Origin: Zea mays
Taxonomy: Eukaryota; Streptophyta; Magnoliopsida; Poales; Poaceae
Direction: 5' to 3'
Assembly (NCBI RefSeq): GCF_902167145.1
Contig: NC_050096.1
Span: 198,726,566 to 198,790,565 of the forward strand
DNA: 64,000 nt
The notes beneath the pieces are model-generated. The model was given only the letters and a program-made list of their open reading frames with translations, had not been told where the DNA came from and made no database searches. Shown in pieces: positions 46,610 through 58,900 of this stretch. The position numbers and the translations under genes are program-made. Each line of letters begins with the position of its first letter. Position 1 is the stretch's first letter.

Positions 46610-49235
46610 TATCGGTACCCTGAAACTAGGGTACCCTCTCCTATTGTATCAAAACGCAGTACCCACACGGTTATCTCTAATCGTGCGCAAGGAACTGAGT
46701 AGCTCAACCCCAATCACGACTCGCCCGAGGCCAACCTGAGGCGGAAGACACAGTCATGACTCGCCTGAGGGCAACCTTGGGCGGGAGACGCAGTCGTGAC
46801 TCGCCTGAGGCCAACCTTGGGCAGGAAACGCAGTCACGACTCACCTGAGGCCAGCCTCGGGTGAGAGACGCATTTTTGATTCGCTCGAGGGTGTCTCGTG
46901 CGACGCTCTAGGAGCTACCTGCCTCGGCCAACCACTCTGATTACAGAAAGGTGTATGTCCCCGCCTTATGGGTAGGTCTGGTGCTACCACGTATCCAGGG
47001 AGGCGGTAAGCTCAGGGACTTCACCAACGAATCTGGACCCCCATGGGTGGGTCCTGGACCCCCATGTACGCAATCTAGACCCCTTGGAAGGTCCAGGACC
47101 TCCGTGTATACAAACCGGACTCCCGATGAGGGACCCCTCCCCCCGTATGGAGTCTAGGTCGCCAACAAGGGCTCCTGATGCTCTGGGGCAGAACATGGCA
47201 CATGCCCTACTCTAGACCCAGGTAGGGGTCCGGTGACGCCTCGTGGTCGCTAGGCGCTTAGTGCAAACCTTCCCATGGAAGCAAGGTCTCAACCCGCATT
47301 AAATGCAAGGCGGCAAAGGCGTGCTCTGACCAAGCGCACGACATTGGTAGGCTTGTGATAGGTCTCTGTAATCGTCTGCGCGTTACCGATGCGCACTGTA
47401 GCATGGCCGCGCAGCGCACATGAAATGCTCGCTCAGAGCTCCGCGTGTTACCGAGGCCGTTGTGACATGTGCGTGGAAGACACCATCATGAAGCGTCGTT
47501 CGGTCGGGTAATGTGTCTGTTATAGTGATCGGCCGGATGTGACTAGGACTAGGCATAAAACCCGGGCCCGAAGCCCGTTACCCAAAATACCCGAACTCGT
47601 ACCCGTTTAGCCCGAGACCGTTACCCGAACAGCTCCAACGGGTAACAAAACTGGATACCCGAAGTAAGTTTGGGCCTAATCGGGTATTCATCCACGGTAC
47701 CCGAAGTACCCATTCTACCCGAAATTAGGCAGCACGCTAGCCCAAGCCCAACAGCGGCACAACACAGCCCACGAGCCACGCCCAGTTGATATCACTGATG
47801 GCCTGATGTGGCAACTCACAACCCTAGCTCCCAGCCTCCCACGCGCTTCAAGTCTTCCCAGTTCCCGCTTCAGTTCCCAGGCGGCCGGCGGCGTCCTCCC
47901 AGAGTCCTAGACGGCCAGACCCAGTCCATGCCCCCACCTCCTAGGCCAATCCTCCCAACCCCAGGCACCGCGCAGCTACTTTAGGAAGCGGAGCTCAAGG
48001 TCCGAGGCGGCAGGAAGCGGAGCTACTTTAGTTACCGCGGCACCGCGCAGCGTGCAATCGCACACTCGCGCCCCAGTAGCCGTGAGCCGGCCTGTCCGGT
48101 AGTCTTCCACACCTCGTTCAACAGTGCACATGTGGTAGAGATGTAGCATCTTTATTTCAAAAGAAATGCATTTGATTACGAGTCAATTAATCTCAAATTT
48201 AACTAAATATATGCCAAATCATGTGTCTGTTGTTATGCGTGTGAAGGAATGACTACTTGTCTCTGTCTTCTTGTGTGCGTGTGTGAAGGAATGACTACTT
48301 TGTCTCTATCTTCTTGTGCGCGTTGTGGTAGTTATACTACCATGTGAATGTGGAAAAACCCGAAGTCGCAGCCCTCTGATACTATCGAACTATGAATACA
48401 TGGCATTTTGTCTTGATTTTGTAATAATAGCTGATAAGTCTTGGTTTATGACTTTGTTTGCTGTCCACCTGTCATATACTCTTGTGTATAATTTATAATA
48501 ACGGGTACTCGAATTTTACCCAAACCCAAACCCGAATTTGCGGGTACCCAAAATTACGGGTACCCGAAATTTTGGGTACGAGTACGGGTTCTACTGTTGG
48601 AAACCCGAAATATAAAAAACCCAAAAAGCCTGACCCAAAATTTTGGGGGAACCCGAACGCCCAGTCCTAGATGTGACAACACAGGCGACTTTGTACGCTC
48701 CTACGCACATCGGCGTACCAGTCTATGCTGCAACCCTTACCAAAGCCTTCGCCCATACATTGACAAGATAGGGAGAAGGGGAGGCTGGTCAAGGAATCCG
48801 CACGATGACCAAGAGAAGATCTTTGTCCGCTGACAACACCGCACAACGACCAAGAGAAGATCTCTATTCGCCGACGACATCAGTTGTTCCATGCAGTATG
48901 TTTTTATTACTATATTCCTAGGCCCACCTGTCAGGGCTTAGCTTCCTTGTATGTGCCCCGCTTGGGCTATAAAAGGGAGGGTACATAACTTTACAAGGGA
49001 CTAGGAGGTAGAGGCACACAGACTCCCTCAAAGACCCTCGGACACACGCAGACTCCCATTCCTGAGGCAATACAACTCACAATGGATGTAGGGTATTACA
49101 CTTTGGTGGCTCGAACCACTCTAACCCTTGTGTTTCCGAGCTCTTCCAGCTAATCAGGCAAATCCCTAGGCTCCCCATAGTTCACAAGATTAGGCGGGTG
49201 CATTCCGCCACCTAGCTATAGTTTTCTCTCCGATA
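46610..49235. mobile_element. Solo Gypsy LTR inserted in Copia integrase, containing a hAT element
   Basis: It starts TATCGGTACCCTG and ends CTCTCCGATA (TG...CA changed to TA...TA), flanked by AACAC/AACGC. The Copia integrase reading resumes on either side, right after TPQQN. Excluding the hAT insertion the LTR is about 1.49 kb. The start and the repeated GGTGGGTCC-type segments (46.95-47.2 kb) resemble the Tat-type LTR at 50098-51262, so the two are related families. The region 46700-46880 has several copies of GACTCGCCTGAGG. Orientation is probably plus, by similarity to that LTR. Confidence 0.78.
47544..48669. mobile_element. Non-autonomous hAT-type DNA transposon with 8-bp target duplication
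   Basis: Terminal inverted repeats are TAGGACTAGGCATAAAACCC on the left and, on the complement of the right end, TAGGACTGGGCGTTCGGG. The 8-bp GATGTGAC is present on both sides (47536-47543 and 48670-48677). Subterminal regions are rich in ACCCGAA and GGGTACCCG. An 8-bp duplication with short inverted repeats is the hAT signature. At 1126 bp with no transposase frame, it depends on another element. Confidence 0.85.
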
Positions 49236-49240
49236 AACGC

Positions 49241-50092
49241 TATTTTGTTGAGGGGTGTATGTTGTGAAATCCTCATGCTTGATCCCAATCTCATCACAAT
49301 ATTATAGAATGTTTGTGTTGTAAAACTTGTTACCATTGCCACTTCTTATCTTCTTGCAATCAAGTTTATTTTGTGCTTTCATGGCAAATCTCTTGAATAT
49401 TGATGCAACTTCGAACTTCTCTTGAATGAAGAACACCCAAGTATATCTTGAATAATCATCTACAATCACAACACAATAGATGTTGTTGCCCGAACTAGCA
49501 TATGATGTTGGACCAAACAAGTCCATGTGTAAAAGCTCTAGTGGACTTGATGTTGAGATGAATGCTTTTGTAGGATGTGTATTTGCAACTTGCTTGCTAG
49601 CTTGATATGCACTACAAATCTTGTCATTATCATAAACTCATAAACAACATATCTAAAACATCTAACTATTTATTTCTTCAATAGTCTCTTTAGTGTCTCC
49701 ATTCCAACATGAGCTAGCCTTCTATACCATGACCACTCAAGTGAAGTTTTGGTAAATAAGCACGTATTTAAGTTTGCATCTTCTGAAGTGAAGTCAACTA
49801 ATATAGGTTGTTGTATCTAAATTCGTTAAATATGACTTAATTATCATCCTTTTTAGATACAACAACCTCAATCTCCATGAATAGGCATTGATAGCCAAGA
49901 TCGCACAACTGACCAAAGGATAATAAGTTGAAATTAAGTGATGCAACCAAGAGTACATTAGATACCGAGTGATCATTTGAGATTACCACTTTGGCCAACC
50001 CTTTTACTTTGCTCTTTGAATTATGTCCAAAGGTTATCTTCTATTGATCATCCATTTCATCATTTAGTGAGGTGAACATCTGAGGGTCATCA
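49241..50092 (-). pseudogene. Decayed Copia pol, N-terminal portion (protease end to integrase)
   Basis: Minus-strand translation shows QMFTSLNDEMDDQ, KVKGLAKVVISNDHSVSNVL and FNLLSFGQLCDLGYQCLF (50090-49880). The GAG-pre-integrase and integrase core follow, with MDLFGPTSYASSGNN and VVIVDDYSRYTWVFFIQEKF (49302-49526), ending near 49241 at the TPQQN motif. Stops are frequent. The catalytic SDNG is changed to SGNG. The N-terminal side is cut by the Gypsy element at 50098. Confidence 0.8.
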
Positions 50093-50097
50093 ATCGC

Positions 50098-51262
50098 TAT
50101 CGATACCCTGTAACTGGGGTACCACCTTCTACTGTGTCAAGTCCCAATACCTGCATGGTTACCCAAAACCACATGCTAAGGAACTGAGCAACTGGGCCCA
50201 AGAGACTGGACCCATCTGACAGAGCCATTGGCCTTGGGACCTGCTCCCCGCTCGAGGACGGGTCCACTGCCGCCACGTGTCTCAGGGGTGAAAATGCTCA
50301 TAAGCTACTACCAGCTACCATGAGTCCGAACCCCTCAGGTGGGACCCGAACCACAACGTATGCCATCTAGACCCCCATAGGTGGGTCTCAGATCTCCACG
50401 TGTAACATTCGGACCCCCGCAGGTGGGTCCTAGACCTCCACATATGCCATCTAGACCCCCTACAAGGGAGTCCCAAGACTTCAAGCCTGCATGCGCTCTT
50501 GGTCCCCGCTCCCGGCTCATGTAGAGGTCCGGTGTCACCACATTGTCTATTGGTGTGTGGCACAAGACTTTGGTTGGAAGCCTGCTCGCCTAACCACATT
50601 TAATGCAGGTGGTTGAGGAATGTGCCACTAGCGCAGGGCACGGTCCAACTTTTGATAGGTTGTGTAGGCTCGAAAGACTGCATATTAATTGCGTGTTACC
50701 GAGGTGGGCGGTTGTGCCTCAGCGCCGCGCGCATGGGCGGCGCCCATCGTGAACAACCGCTGGCTTGGGCAAAGCGCCCTCTGTAGATTGATCAGAGGCG
50801 ACAGCCCGGTACTATCATCATAACTCCTACGCACATCAGCATAGCCGACTCTACTCCATAGCTAACTCGCACCGGCAAAGGCACGCCCGATCAAAAGATC
50901 CACACGAAGACCGTGGGACAAGATCTCCAACTGCCACAACATTTAATGCTCCATGTTGTACATTATTTAATACTAGATCGATGGGGCCACCTATCGGGAA
51001 CTTGGGACCCAACACCCCTATATGTGGCCCCTTGGACTATAAAGGGAGGGCACATGCGATATGAAGGGGACAATGACTTATTCACCCTCAGCAATACAAC
51101 TCACAAGTGGACATAGGGTACTTCGCTCTAGCGGCCTGAACCACTCTAAACTCGTGTGTGTTCTTGTGTTTATGCACCATCTCTGTCCAACCCTAGGCAA
51201 CCCCTTTGTTCTTAGGATTAAGTGAGTGCTCTCTGCCATCCAGCTGGAGTTTACCTCCGGCA
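50098..51262 (+). mobile_element. 5' LTR of a Tat-lineage Gypsy element
   Basis: Starts TATCGATACCCTG and ends ACCTCCGGCA, followed by CTTGGAGCGTCAGTTAGGGG, a decayed TTGGCGCGCCAGGTAGGGG primer-site motif. ATCGC (50093-50097) should be the left duplication; the right copy is outside the window. A TATA-like CTATAAAG lies at about 51037, before the CAATACAACTCACAA stretch also found in the solo LTR (about 49064). Confidence 0.78.
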
Positions 51263-52745
51263 CTTGGAGCGTCAGTTAGGGGTGGTTGAAGGTGTATGTG
51301 TTTGAGGGCATCTTCGAAAGACGTGGGACGACATCTTCAAGACCAAATACCCATAGTGGGTAATTGCCATGAACTCTCTACAAGGGCATCAACTTGGGCA
51401 TCTGTGCCTGAGGGCGTCTTCGAAAGACAGTTGCTGAGACTTACCGCCCAGCTTGTCGAACTACATGAAGGGGGTCAGACTAGCACCTCGAAACTAGCGG
51501 TCTCGACGGCGATCCATCTGTGGAGCCCACCAAGGATTGTGTGTGCAACTGAGGATCCCAGAGACCTCTTAGCACCTCATCCAATTGCTCAGGGGAGTCC
51601 CAATGCATGGATCTCTGAGATCCGGGACTACCTAAAAGACAAAATCCTTCATGAAGATCATGTATCCGTTGAGCGCATAGTGTGATTAGCTAAGCGATAC
51701 ATGGTGGTGGAGGGAGATCTCTACCGATGTAGCGCCAATGGCATCCTCATGTGGTGCATTACCCAGGAAGAGGGTCGTGAGTTGCTCACGGAGATCCATG
51801 GAGGTGAGTGCAGAAGTCATTCCTCATCTTGCACGCTAGTCGATAGGGCCTTTCAGCATGGCTTCTACTAGACAACCACCCTCCAAGATGCAGCTGAGCA
51901 GGTAAAGTATTGCAGAGCATGCTAGTTCCGTGCAAAGCAAATACACACATCAGTTGAGCTCTGAAAATGATTCCACCCTCTTGGTTGTTCAATGTATGGG
52001 GGTGGATATCATGGGACCGTTCCCAAGGCCCATTAGAGGGTATCGATTCCTCTACATCGCCATGGACAAATTTGCAAAGTGACCGAAAGTTACCCCTGTG
52101 GTAAACATCACCTAAGGGTCAGTTGTTGCCTTCCTCAAGTCAATTGTCTGTAGATTTGGTGTCCTAAGTTGTATCATCGTGGATAATGGGACCCAGTTCA
52201 AAAGCCAGCTCTTTCAAGGATATTGTGAAGACATTGGCACCCATTTTTTCTTTGCATCTATGGCACATCCCAGAAGCAATGATCAAGTTGAGAGGGCAAA
52301 TATGGAGATGAAGCATGGTCCAAAGTGGGTTAACGAGATTCTGTGCGTGTTGTGGGGTAAAGAACCACACCCAGTCGTGCAACTGAGGAGACCCCATTCT
52401 TCTTGGTCTATAGGGCGAAAGCATGCTGTCCCCCAGAAATCCTCATGGGCTCACCATAGGTCCAAGCTAACGCTCAGGCACTACCACCAGCGGTTTGTGC
52501 ATAGAAGGGAGCTCTGGGTTGGGGACCTAGTCTTGAGGTGAAACATGAACCGTGAAGTGCTCGCAAACTCTCCCCTAGCTAGGAGGGACCCTTCAAGGTG
52601 ACAGAGGTGTGCCGACCCGGATGCGTCTGCCTCGTCATGGAGAAAGGAGTGTTACTGCCCAATCCATGGAACATAGAGCACCTCCTTAATTTTATCCGTA
52701 AGGGCAAGACGGGGAATGGGTTTCTTCCTTCGTAATTAGGTAGCA
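51263..52745 (+). pseudogene. Tat-lineage Gypsy internal region: leader and decayed integrase
   Basis: After the primer site, a 129-codon frame (51296-51685) ends with PNAWISEIRDYLKDKIL, the segment before integrase in Tat-type polyproteins. Broken frames then give EGDLYRCSANGIL, an integrase core around VDNGTQFKSQLFQ (52170-52210), then TPFFLVY and CCPPEILMGSP (52390-52450), and a C-terminus ending near 52735. Most of gag, protease and RT are missing between leader and integrase, so the element has a large internal deletion besides stops and frameshifts. Confidence 0.75.
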
Positions 52746-53569
52746 CCTATGTGTGGTCCAGCCTAGTGCGGTCCGGCCTCATAAACCCGATCTCTGGCAC
52801 TCATCACACATCTCATATGTATCAAGTTATAAAGGAAAGATTTACCCCCAGTGCTGCCTTTGCGATAATTTTCTTTCCCATTTCGACTTGCAAGCATTAT
52901 TTCTTATAACCCCCATGTGATTCCCTATTGTTTTTGCTATGTTGAGATATGGATTGAGTTAGCGGGCTTATAACTTAGTTTGGTGCCCCTTTACTTCTGA
53001 AAGGGGTCCGGGTCGCTAGGGACCAGGTCCGGAGGAAATGCACTTGTTCTCTGGGGTGGTCCGAAGCCATGTAGCCGCTTAGCCTGGTCATGTACCCTAA
53101 GTTGGTACACTTCACCATTCCAGAACAGGTGCCCTAGTACCTACAACTGGGTCCCTATGGAGGAGACCTCATTCTAACTTAAAGTTTGGCTTCCTAAGCT
53201 CTGCTCGTCAAGTCCAGTTGCATGTCTCGAATGATCGAGTGCAGCAGAGTGTGCGTCCCATGGGTGCGCTACTAAACGTCAACCTTGAGCCGTATGCAAG
53301 ACTAAACCCTGATTTGGTGGTAGCTAGCCTCAAACACTCGAGGCTACCTCCCTAAGGGCCAAAGTACTAGGGGCGGTGGAAGGAAATGAGAAAGTCCTCC
53401 CAGATGTCAAGTGGCAAAACTTATGATGTTGCATACACTTGAACCAGAGCAAACAAATAATAAGCAACTAAGTCTCAATAGCATTTTTGACTTGTTCTTA
53501 AGTACATTACATTCATAAAAATAAAAACTACTGATGCTGCTATGATGGCCCGATAGGTCCCTTGCCTCC
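52746..53569 (+). other. Spacer of the Tat element between integrase and antisense frame
   Basis: No frame with a recognisable domain. Moderate GC, few repeats. Tat-type elements often have a long region here before the 3' LTR. Confidence 0.5.
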
Positions 53570-53954
53570 TTGCAAGTCCAGCTCTTTGGCATCCACAGGG
53601 TCGCGCCGGAAGCGAGCAGCAACGATCTCGATGACCGCTTGGACGCTCTCCTAGGTTGTGTCCTCTGCTTCTACTACCAAATCCTCGACAACTGGTGCCA
53701 AGGAGATAGAGTGGTCGTGGATCTAGAAGCAGGTAAGAGTGTGGTCCACCACCGCCATGTAGAGCTCACAGCCCATAGTTTCAAGGCGAGCACCGAGGGC
53801 TTGGTCCAGATGACAGAGTTGCTCAGCGACAGAATCCAGCACAGGGAGGGCGTCGGTAATCGAGGCAGGCAGTCTCGCCACTTGGATGGGACTCATCCCA
53901 AGTGGCGCCAGAGTTGTGCTCGCTTTGCCAACCAAGTCAGCGATCCGCTGGATC
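53570..53954 (-). pseudogene. Antisense reading frame of the Tat element, C-terminal part
   Basis: The minus frame reads IQRIADLVGKASTTLAPLG, then RLPASITDALPVLDSVAEQL and CELYMAVVDHTL. It is the continuation of the coiled-coil frame at 62919-63960, cut by the Sirevirus at 53955-62918. Some Tat-lineage elements carry an additional reading frame, sometimes antisense, between pol and the 3' LTR. Its role is unknown. Reading frames on the two sides of the insertion do not match, so this copy is also shifted. Confidence 0.65.
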
Positions 53955-55193
53955 TGAGAGCACCTAGAGGGGGGGTGAATAGGTGATCCTGTGAAACTTG
54001 AAAACTTAAGCCACAAAAACTTGGTTAATCGTTAGCACAATGATTGCCAAGTGGCTAGAGAGGAGTCAAAACACAATAACCACAAGAAATCAATCACAGA
54101 GATGGCACGGTAGTTATCCCGTGGTTCGGCCAAGTACAAAACTTGCCTACTCCACGTTGTGGCGTCCCAACGGACGAGAGTTGCACTCAACTCCTCTGAA
54201 GTGATCCTAGGATCAACTTGAATACCACGGTGTTTTGCTTTTTCTTTTTTCTCAATCCCGTTTGCGAGGAATCTCCACAACTTGGAGTCTCTCGCCCTTA
54301 CACTTGAAGTTCACAAAGAAGTACGGAGTAAGGGAGGGAAGCAACACACACAAATCCACAGCAAAATACGCACACACACGGCCAAGAATCGAGCTCAAAT
54401 GACTATCTCAAAGTTCTCACTAGAACGGAGCTCGAATCACTGAGAATGACAAACGAATGCGCAAAGACTGAGTGTGGATGATCAAGAATGCTCTTAGGTT
54501 GCTTGATGTTCTCCTCCATGCGCCTAGGGGTCCCTTTTATAGCCCCAAGGCAGCTAGGAGCCGTTGAGAGCAAATCTGGAAGGCCATTCTTGCCTTCTGT
54601 CATCGGGCGCACCGGACAGTCCGGTGCACACCGGACACTGTCCGGTGCCCGATTTCCTTCCTAAAATGGTGCATCCGACCGTTGCAGATCTGGGAACCGT
54701 TGGCGCACCGGACATGTCCGGTGCACACCGGACAGTCCGGTGCCCCCTTCCGACCGTTGGCCCGGCCACGTGTCGCGCGCAGATTCCGCGGCCGACCGTT
54801 GGCCCGGCCGACCGTTGGCTCACCGGACAGTCCGGTGAATTTTAGCCGTACGCCGTCGGCGAATTCCCGAGAGCGGCCACTTCACGCCGAGTCAGCCTGG
54901 CGCACCGGACACTGTCCGGTGCACCACCGGACAGTCCGGTGTGCCAGACTGAGCTGAGTCTTGGCTGTACACAGCCAAGCCTTTTTCACCTCTTTTTTTT
55001 CTTCTTCTTTCTGTTTCTAACACTTAGACAAGTATATTAGTACACAAAACCAATGTACTAAGGCTTAGAAACATACCTTTACTCTTGATTTGCACTTTGT
55101 CCATCCATGAGCATAAATTCACATTTAAGCACTTGTGTTGGCACTCAATCACCAAAATACTTAGAAATGGCCCAAGGGCACATTTCCCTTTCA
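53955..55193 (-). repeat. 3' LTR of the recent Sirevirus (1239 bp)
   Basis: Plus-strand edges are TGAGAGCACCTAGAGG and CATTTCCCTTTCA. TATA box on the minus strand at 54534-54541 (TATAAAAG). It contains seven palindrome copies. Confidence 0.95.
54610..54941. repeat. Sirevirus palindrome cluster, seven copies (3' LTR)
   Basis: Copies of CACCGGACAGTCCGGTG and one- or two-base-longer variants (GGACATGTCC, GGACACTGTCC) are spread upstream of the TATA box in the minus orientation. These palindromes are a published hallmark of maize Sirevirus LTRs; their function is not settled. Confidence 0.93.
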
Positions 55194-55980
55194 ATCTCCC
55201 CCTTTTTGGTGATTTATGCCAACACAACATAAAGCAACTAGAACAAGTGCAATATCACTTCAAATAAAACTCAAATTTTTTTTGATTCAATTTTGGCATA
55301 TATGGATCATCCTTTGCCACCACTTGGTTTGTTTTTGCAAATCAACCTCAAATTTCTATCTCTAAGTCAAACACATATGTTAAGGCATAAAGAGAGTCAT
55401 TCCAAGAGTATTTGATTCAAGATTTCAAAAACTCCCCCTTTTTTCATAATCAACATTTCTCCCCACAAGAAGCCAACTTTTGACAAGAGAGACAATAAAA
55501 GAGTTTTGACAAAACAAAAAACTCTATTCTACTATTTTCAAAATCTCTCAAGTGGTAGCTGATCCATTTATCGCTTTGGCCTTTATTTTCTCCCCCTTTG
55601 GCATCAAGCACCAAAACGAGATCAATCTTGGCCCTTTAACCCCATTGCCTCACCAAAATCTTCAATAAGAATACAAAGGCAATAAGAGTACATGAGATGA
55701 ACTTGGAATAAGTTACCCTCTCATCGGAGTGCAGTGGAAGTCTTTCATGGTCCAAGTCCACCTGTTCCCTTTCAATCCTTCTTTGAGACTAAAGCATCAA
55801 ACTCAAGCACATGGTTAGTCTCAAAGGGTCAAGTTGTAACACATCTCCCCCTAAACATGTGCATCACTTTGCAACGGACTTGTGAGGTCCAGGGAGTGTT
55901 TGTACAACTTGAGCACAATAACTGAGCAACAAAATGCATAAGGAACATGATCAAAGGCATAAACACATGTATGCTATAAA
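55194..55980 (-). other. Sirevirus 3' non-coding region with multiple polypurine tracts
   Basis: On the plus strand, CTCCCCC(T)n tracts occur at about 55195, 55431, 55590 and 55846, with a weaker one at 55456. The one at 55194-55207 abuts the 3' LTR and is the likely functional primer. No protein-coding frame. Confidence 0.85.
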
Positions 55981-58900
55981 TCAATCCAAGTTCCGCGAAT
56001 CTAAGATATTGAGCTCACTACGCAACCTGCAAAAGGTCTTCTCATCTAGAGGCTTTGTAAAGATATCGGCTAGCTGGTTCTCGGTGCTAACATGAAACAC
56101 TTTGATATCTCCCTTTTGCTGGTGGTCTCTCAAAAAGTGATGCCGGATGTCAATGTGTTTTGTGCGGCTGTGTTCAACAGGATTTTCCGCCATGCGGATG
56201 GCACTCTCATTATCACATAGGAGTGGGACTTTGCTCAGATTGTAGCCAAAGTCCCGGAGGGTTTGCCTCATCCAAAGTAGTTGCGCGCAACACTGTCCTG
56301 CGGCAACATACTCAGCCTCAGCGGTGGACAGGGCAACGGAAGTTTGTTTCTTAGAGTTCCACGACACCAGGGACCTTCCTAAGAATTGGCACGTCCCCGA
56401 TGTACTCTTCCTATCGACCTTACATCCAGCATAGTCAGAATCTGAGTATCCAATTAAGTCAAAGTTAGACCCCTTAGGATACCAGATCCCGAAGCAAGGC
56501 GTAGCGACTAAATATCTAAGAATTCGCTTCACCGCCACTAAGTGACACTCCTTAGGATCGGATTGAAATCTAGCACACATGCATACGCTAAGCATAATAT
56601 CCGGTCTACTAGCACATAAATAAAGCAAAGAACCTATCATGGACCGGTATGCTTTTTGATCAACGGACTTACCTCCTTTGTTGAGGTCGGTGTGTCCGTC
56701 GGTTCCCATCGGAGTCTTTGCGGGCTTGGCGTCCTTCATCCCAAACCGCTTTAGCAAGTCTTGCGTGTACTTCGTTTGGGAGATGAAGGTGCCGTCCTTG
56801 AGTTGCTTCACTTGGAACCCAAGGAAGTAGTTCAACTCGCCCATCATTGACATCTCGAATTTCTGCGTCATTACCCTGCTAAACTCTTCACAAGACTTTT
56901 GATTAGTAGAACCAAATATTATGTCATCGACATAAATTTGGCACACAAAAAGATCACCATCGCAAGTCTTAGTGAAAAGAGTTGGATCGGCTTTCCCAAC
57001 CTTGAAAGCATTAGCAATTAAAAAGTCTCTAAGGCATTCATACCATGCTCTTGGGGCTTGCTTAAGTCCATAGAGCGCCTTAGAGAGCTTACACACGTGG
57101 TCGGGGTACCGTTCATCCTCGAAGCCAGGGGGTTGCTCCACGTACACCTCCTCCTTGATCGGCCCATTGAGGAAAGCGCTCTTCACATCCATTTGGTACA
57201 ACCTGAAAGAATGGTGAGCGGCATATGCTAGCAAGATACGAATTGATTCTAGCCTAGCCACAGGAGCAAACGTCTCCTCAAAGTCCAAACCTGCGACTTG
57301 GGCATAACCTTTTGCCACAAGTCGAGCCTTGTTCCTCGTCACCACCCCATGCTCGTCCTGTTTGTTGCGGAACACCCACTTGGTTCCCACAACATTTTGC
57401 TTGGGACGAGGCACCAGTGTCCAAACTTCATTACGCTTGAAGTTGTTGAGCTCCTCCTGCATGGCCAACACCCAGTCCGGATCTAGCAAGGCCTCTTCTA
57501 CCCTGAAAGGCTCAATAGAAGAGACAAAGGAGTAATGCTCACAAAAATTAACTAATCGAGATCGAGTAGTTACTCCCTTGCTAATATCACCCAGAATTTG
57601 GTCGACGGGATGATCCCTTTGAATCATGGCTCGAACTTGGGTTGGAGGTGCCGGTTGCGCTTCTTCCTCCATTACTTGATCATCTTGTGCTCCCCCTTGA
57701 TCAAGCGACTCCACTTGAGGTACCTGTTCGTCATCTTGGGTTGGGGGATGCACCATAGTTAAGGAAGAAGGTTGATCTTGCTCCAATTGTTCCTGTGGTC
57801 GCACATCGCCAATCGCCATGGTGCGTATTGCGGCCGTTGGAATGTCTTCTTCATCTACATCATCAAGATCAACAACTTGCTCTCTTGGAGAGCCATTAGT
57901 CTCATCAAATACAACGTCGCTAGAGACTTCAACCAAACCCGATGATTTGTTGAAGACTCTATACGCCTTTGTATTTGAGTCATATCCTAACAAAAACCCT
58001 TCTACAGCTTTGGGAGCAAACTTAGAATTTCTACCTTTCTTCACTAGAATGTAGCATTTGCTCCCAAATACACGAAAGTAAGATACATTGGGTTTGTTAC
58101 CGGTTAGAAGCTCATATGAAGTCTTCTTGAGGAGGCGATGAAGGTAGACCCTGTTGATGGCGTGGCAAGCCGTGTTCACGGCTTCCGACCAAAAGCACTC
58201 GGGGGTCTTGAATTCTCCTAGCATTGTCCTCGCCATATCAATGAGCGTCCTGTTCTTCCTCTCTACCACACCATTTTGTTGTGGTGTGTAGGGAGCGGAG
58301 AACTCGTGCTTGATCCCTTCCTCATCAAGGAACTCCTCTACTTGAAGATTCTTGAACTCGGACCCGTTGTCGCTCCTTATCTTCTTCACCTTGAACTCAA
58401 ACTCATTTTGAGCTCTCCTGAGGAAGCGCTTGAGGGTCCCTTGGGTTTCAGACTTATCCTGTAAAAAGAACACCCAAGTGAAGCGGGAAAAGTCATCAAC
58501 AATAACTAGACCATACTTACTTCCTCCTATGCTCAGATAGGCGACGGGTCTGAAGAGGTCCATATGCAGCAGCTCCAGAGGTCTTGAAGTGGTCATCACA
58601 TTCTTGCTGTGATGTGCTCCTCCTACTTGTTTACCTGCTTGACAAGCTGCACAAGGTCTATCTTTTTCGAATTGCACGTTAGTCAAACCTATCACGTGTT
58701 CTCCCTTTAGAAGCTTGTGAAGGTTCTTCATCCCCACATGTGCTAAGCGGCGATGCCACAGCCAGCCCATGCTAGTCTTAGCGATTAAGCATGCATCTAG
58801 ACTGGCCTCCTCTTTTGCAAAATCAACTAAATAAAGTTTACCGTCTAGTACACCCTTAAATGCTAGTGAACCATCACTTCTTCTAAAGACAGACACATCT

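Noticed and set aside
46951..47196. Overlapping 68- and 70-codon frames rich in GP/PP
   Set aside because: They come from GGTGGGTCCTGGACCCCC-type repeats inside a solo LTR, also present in diverged form at 50330-50470.
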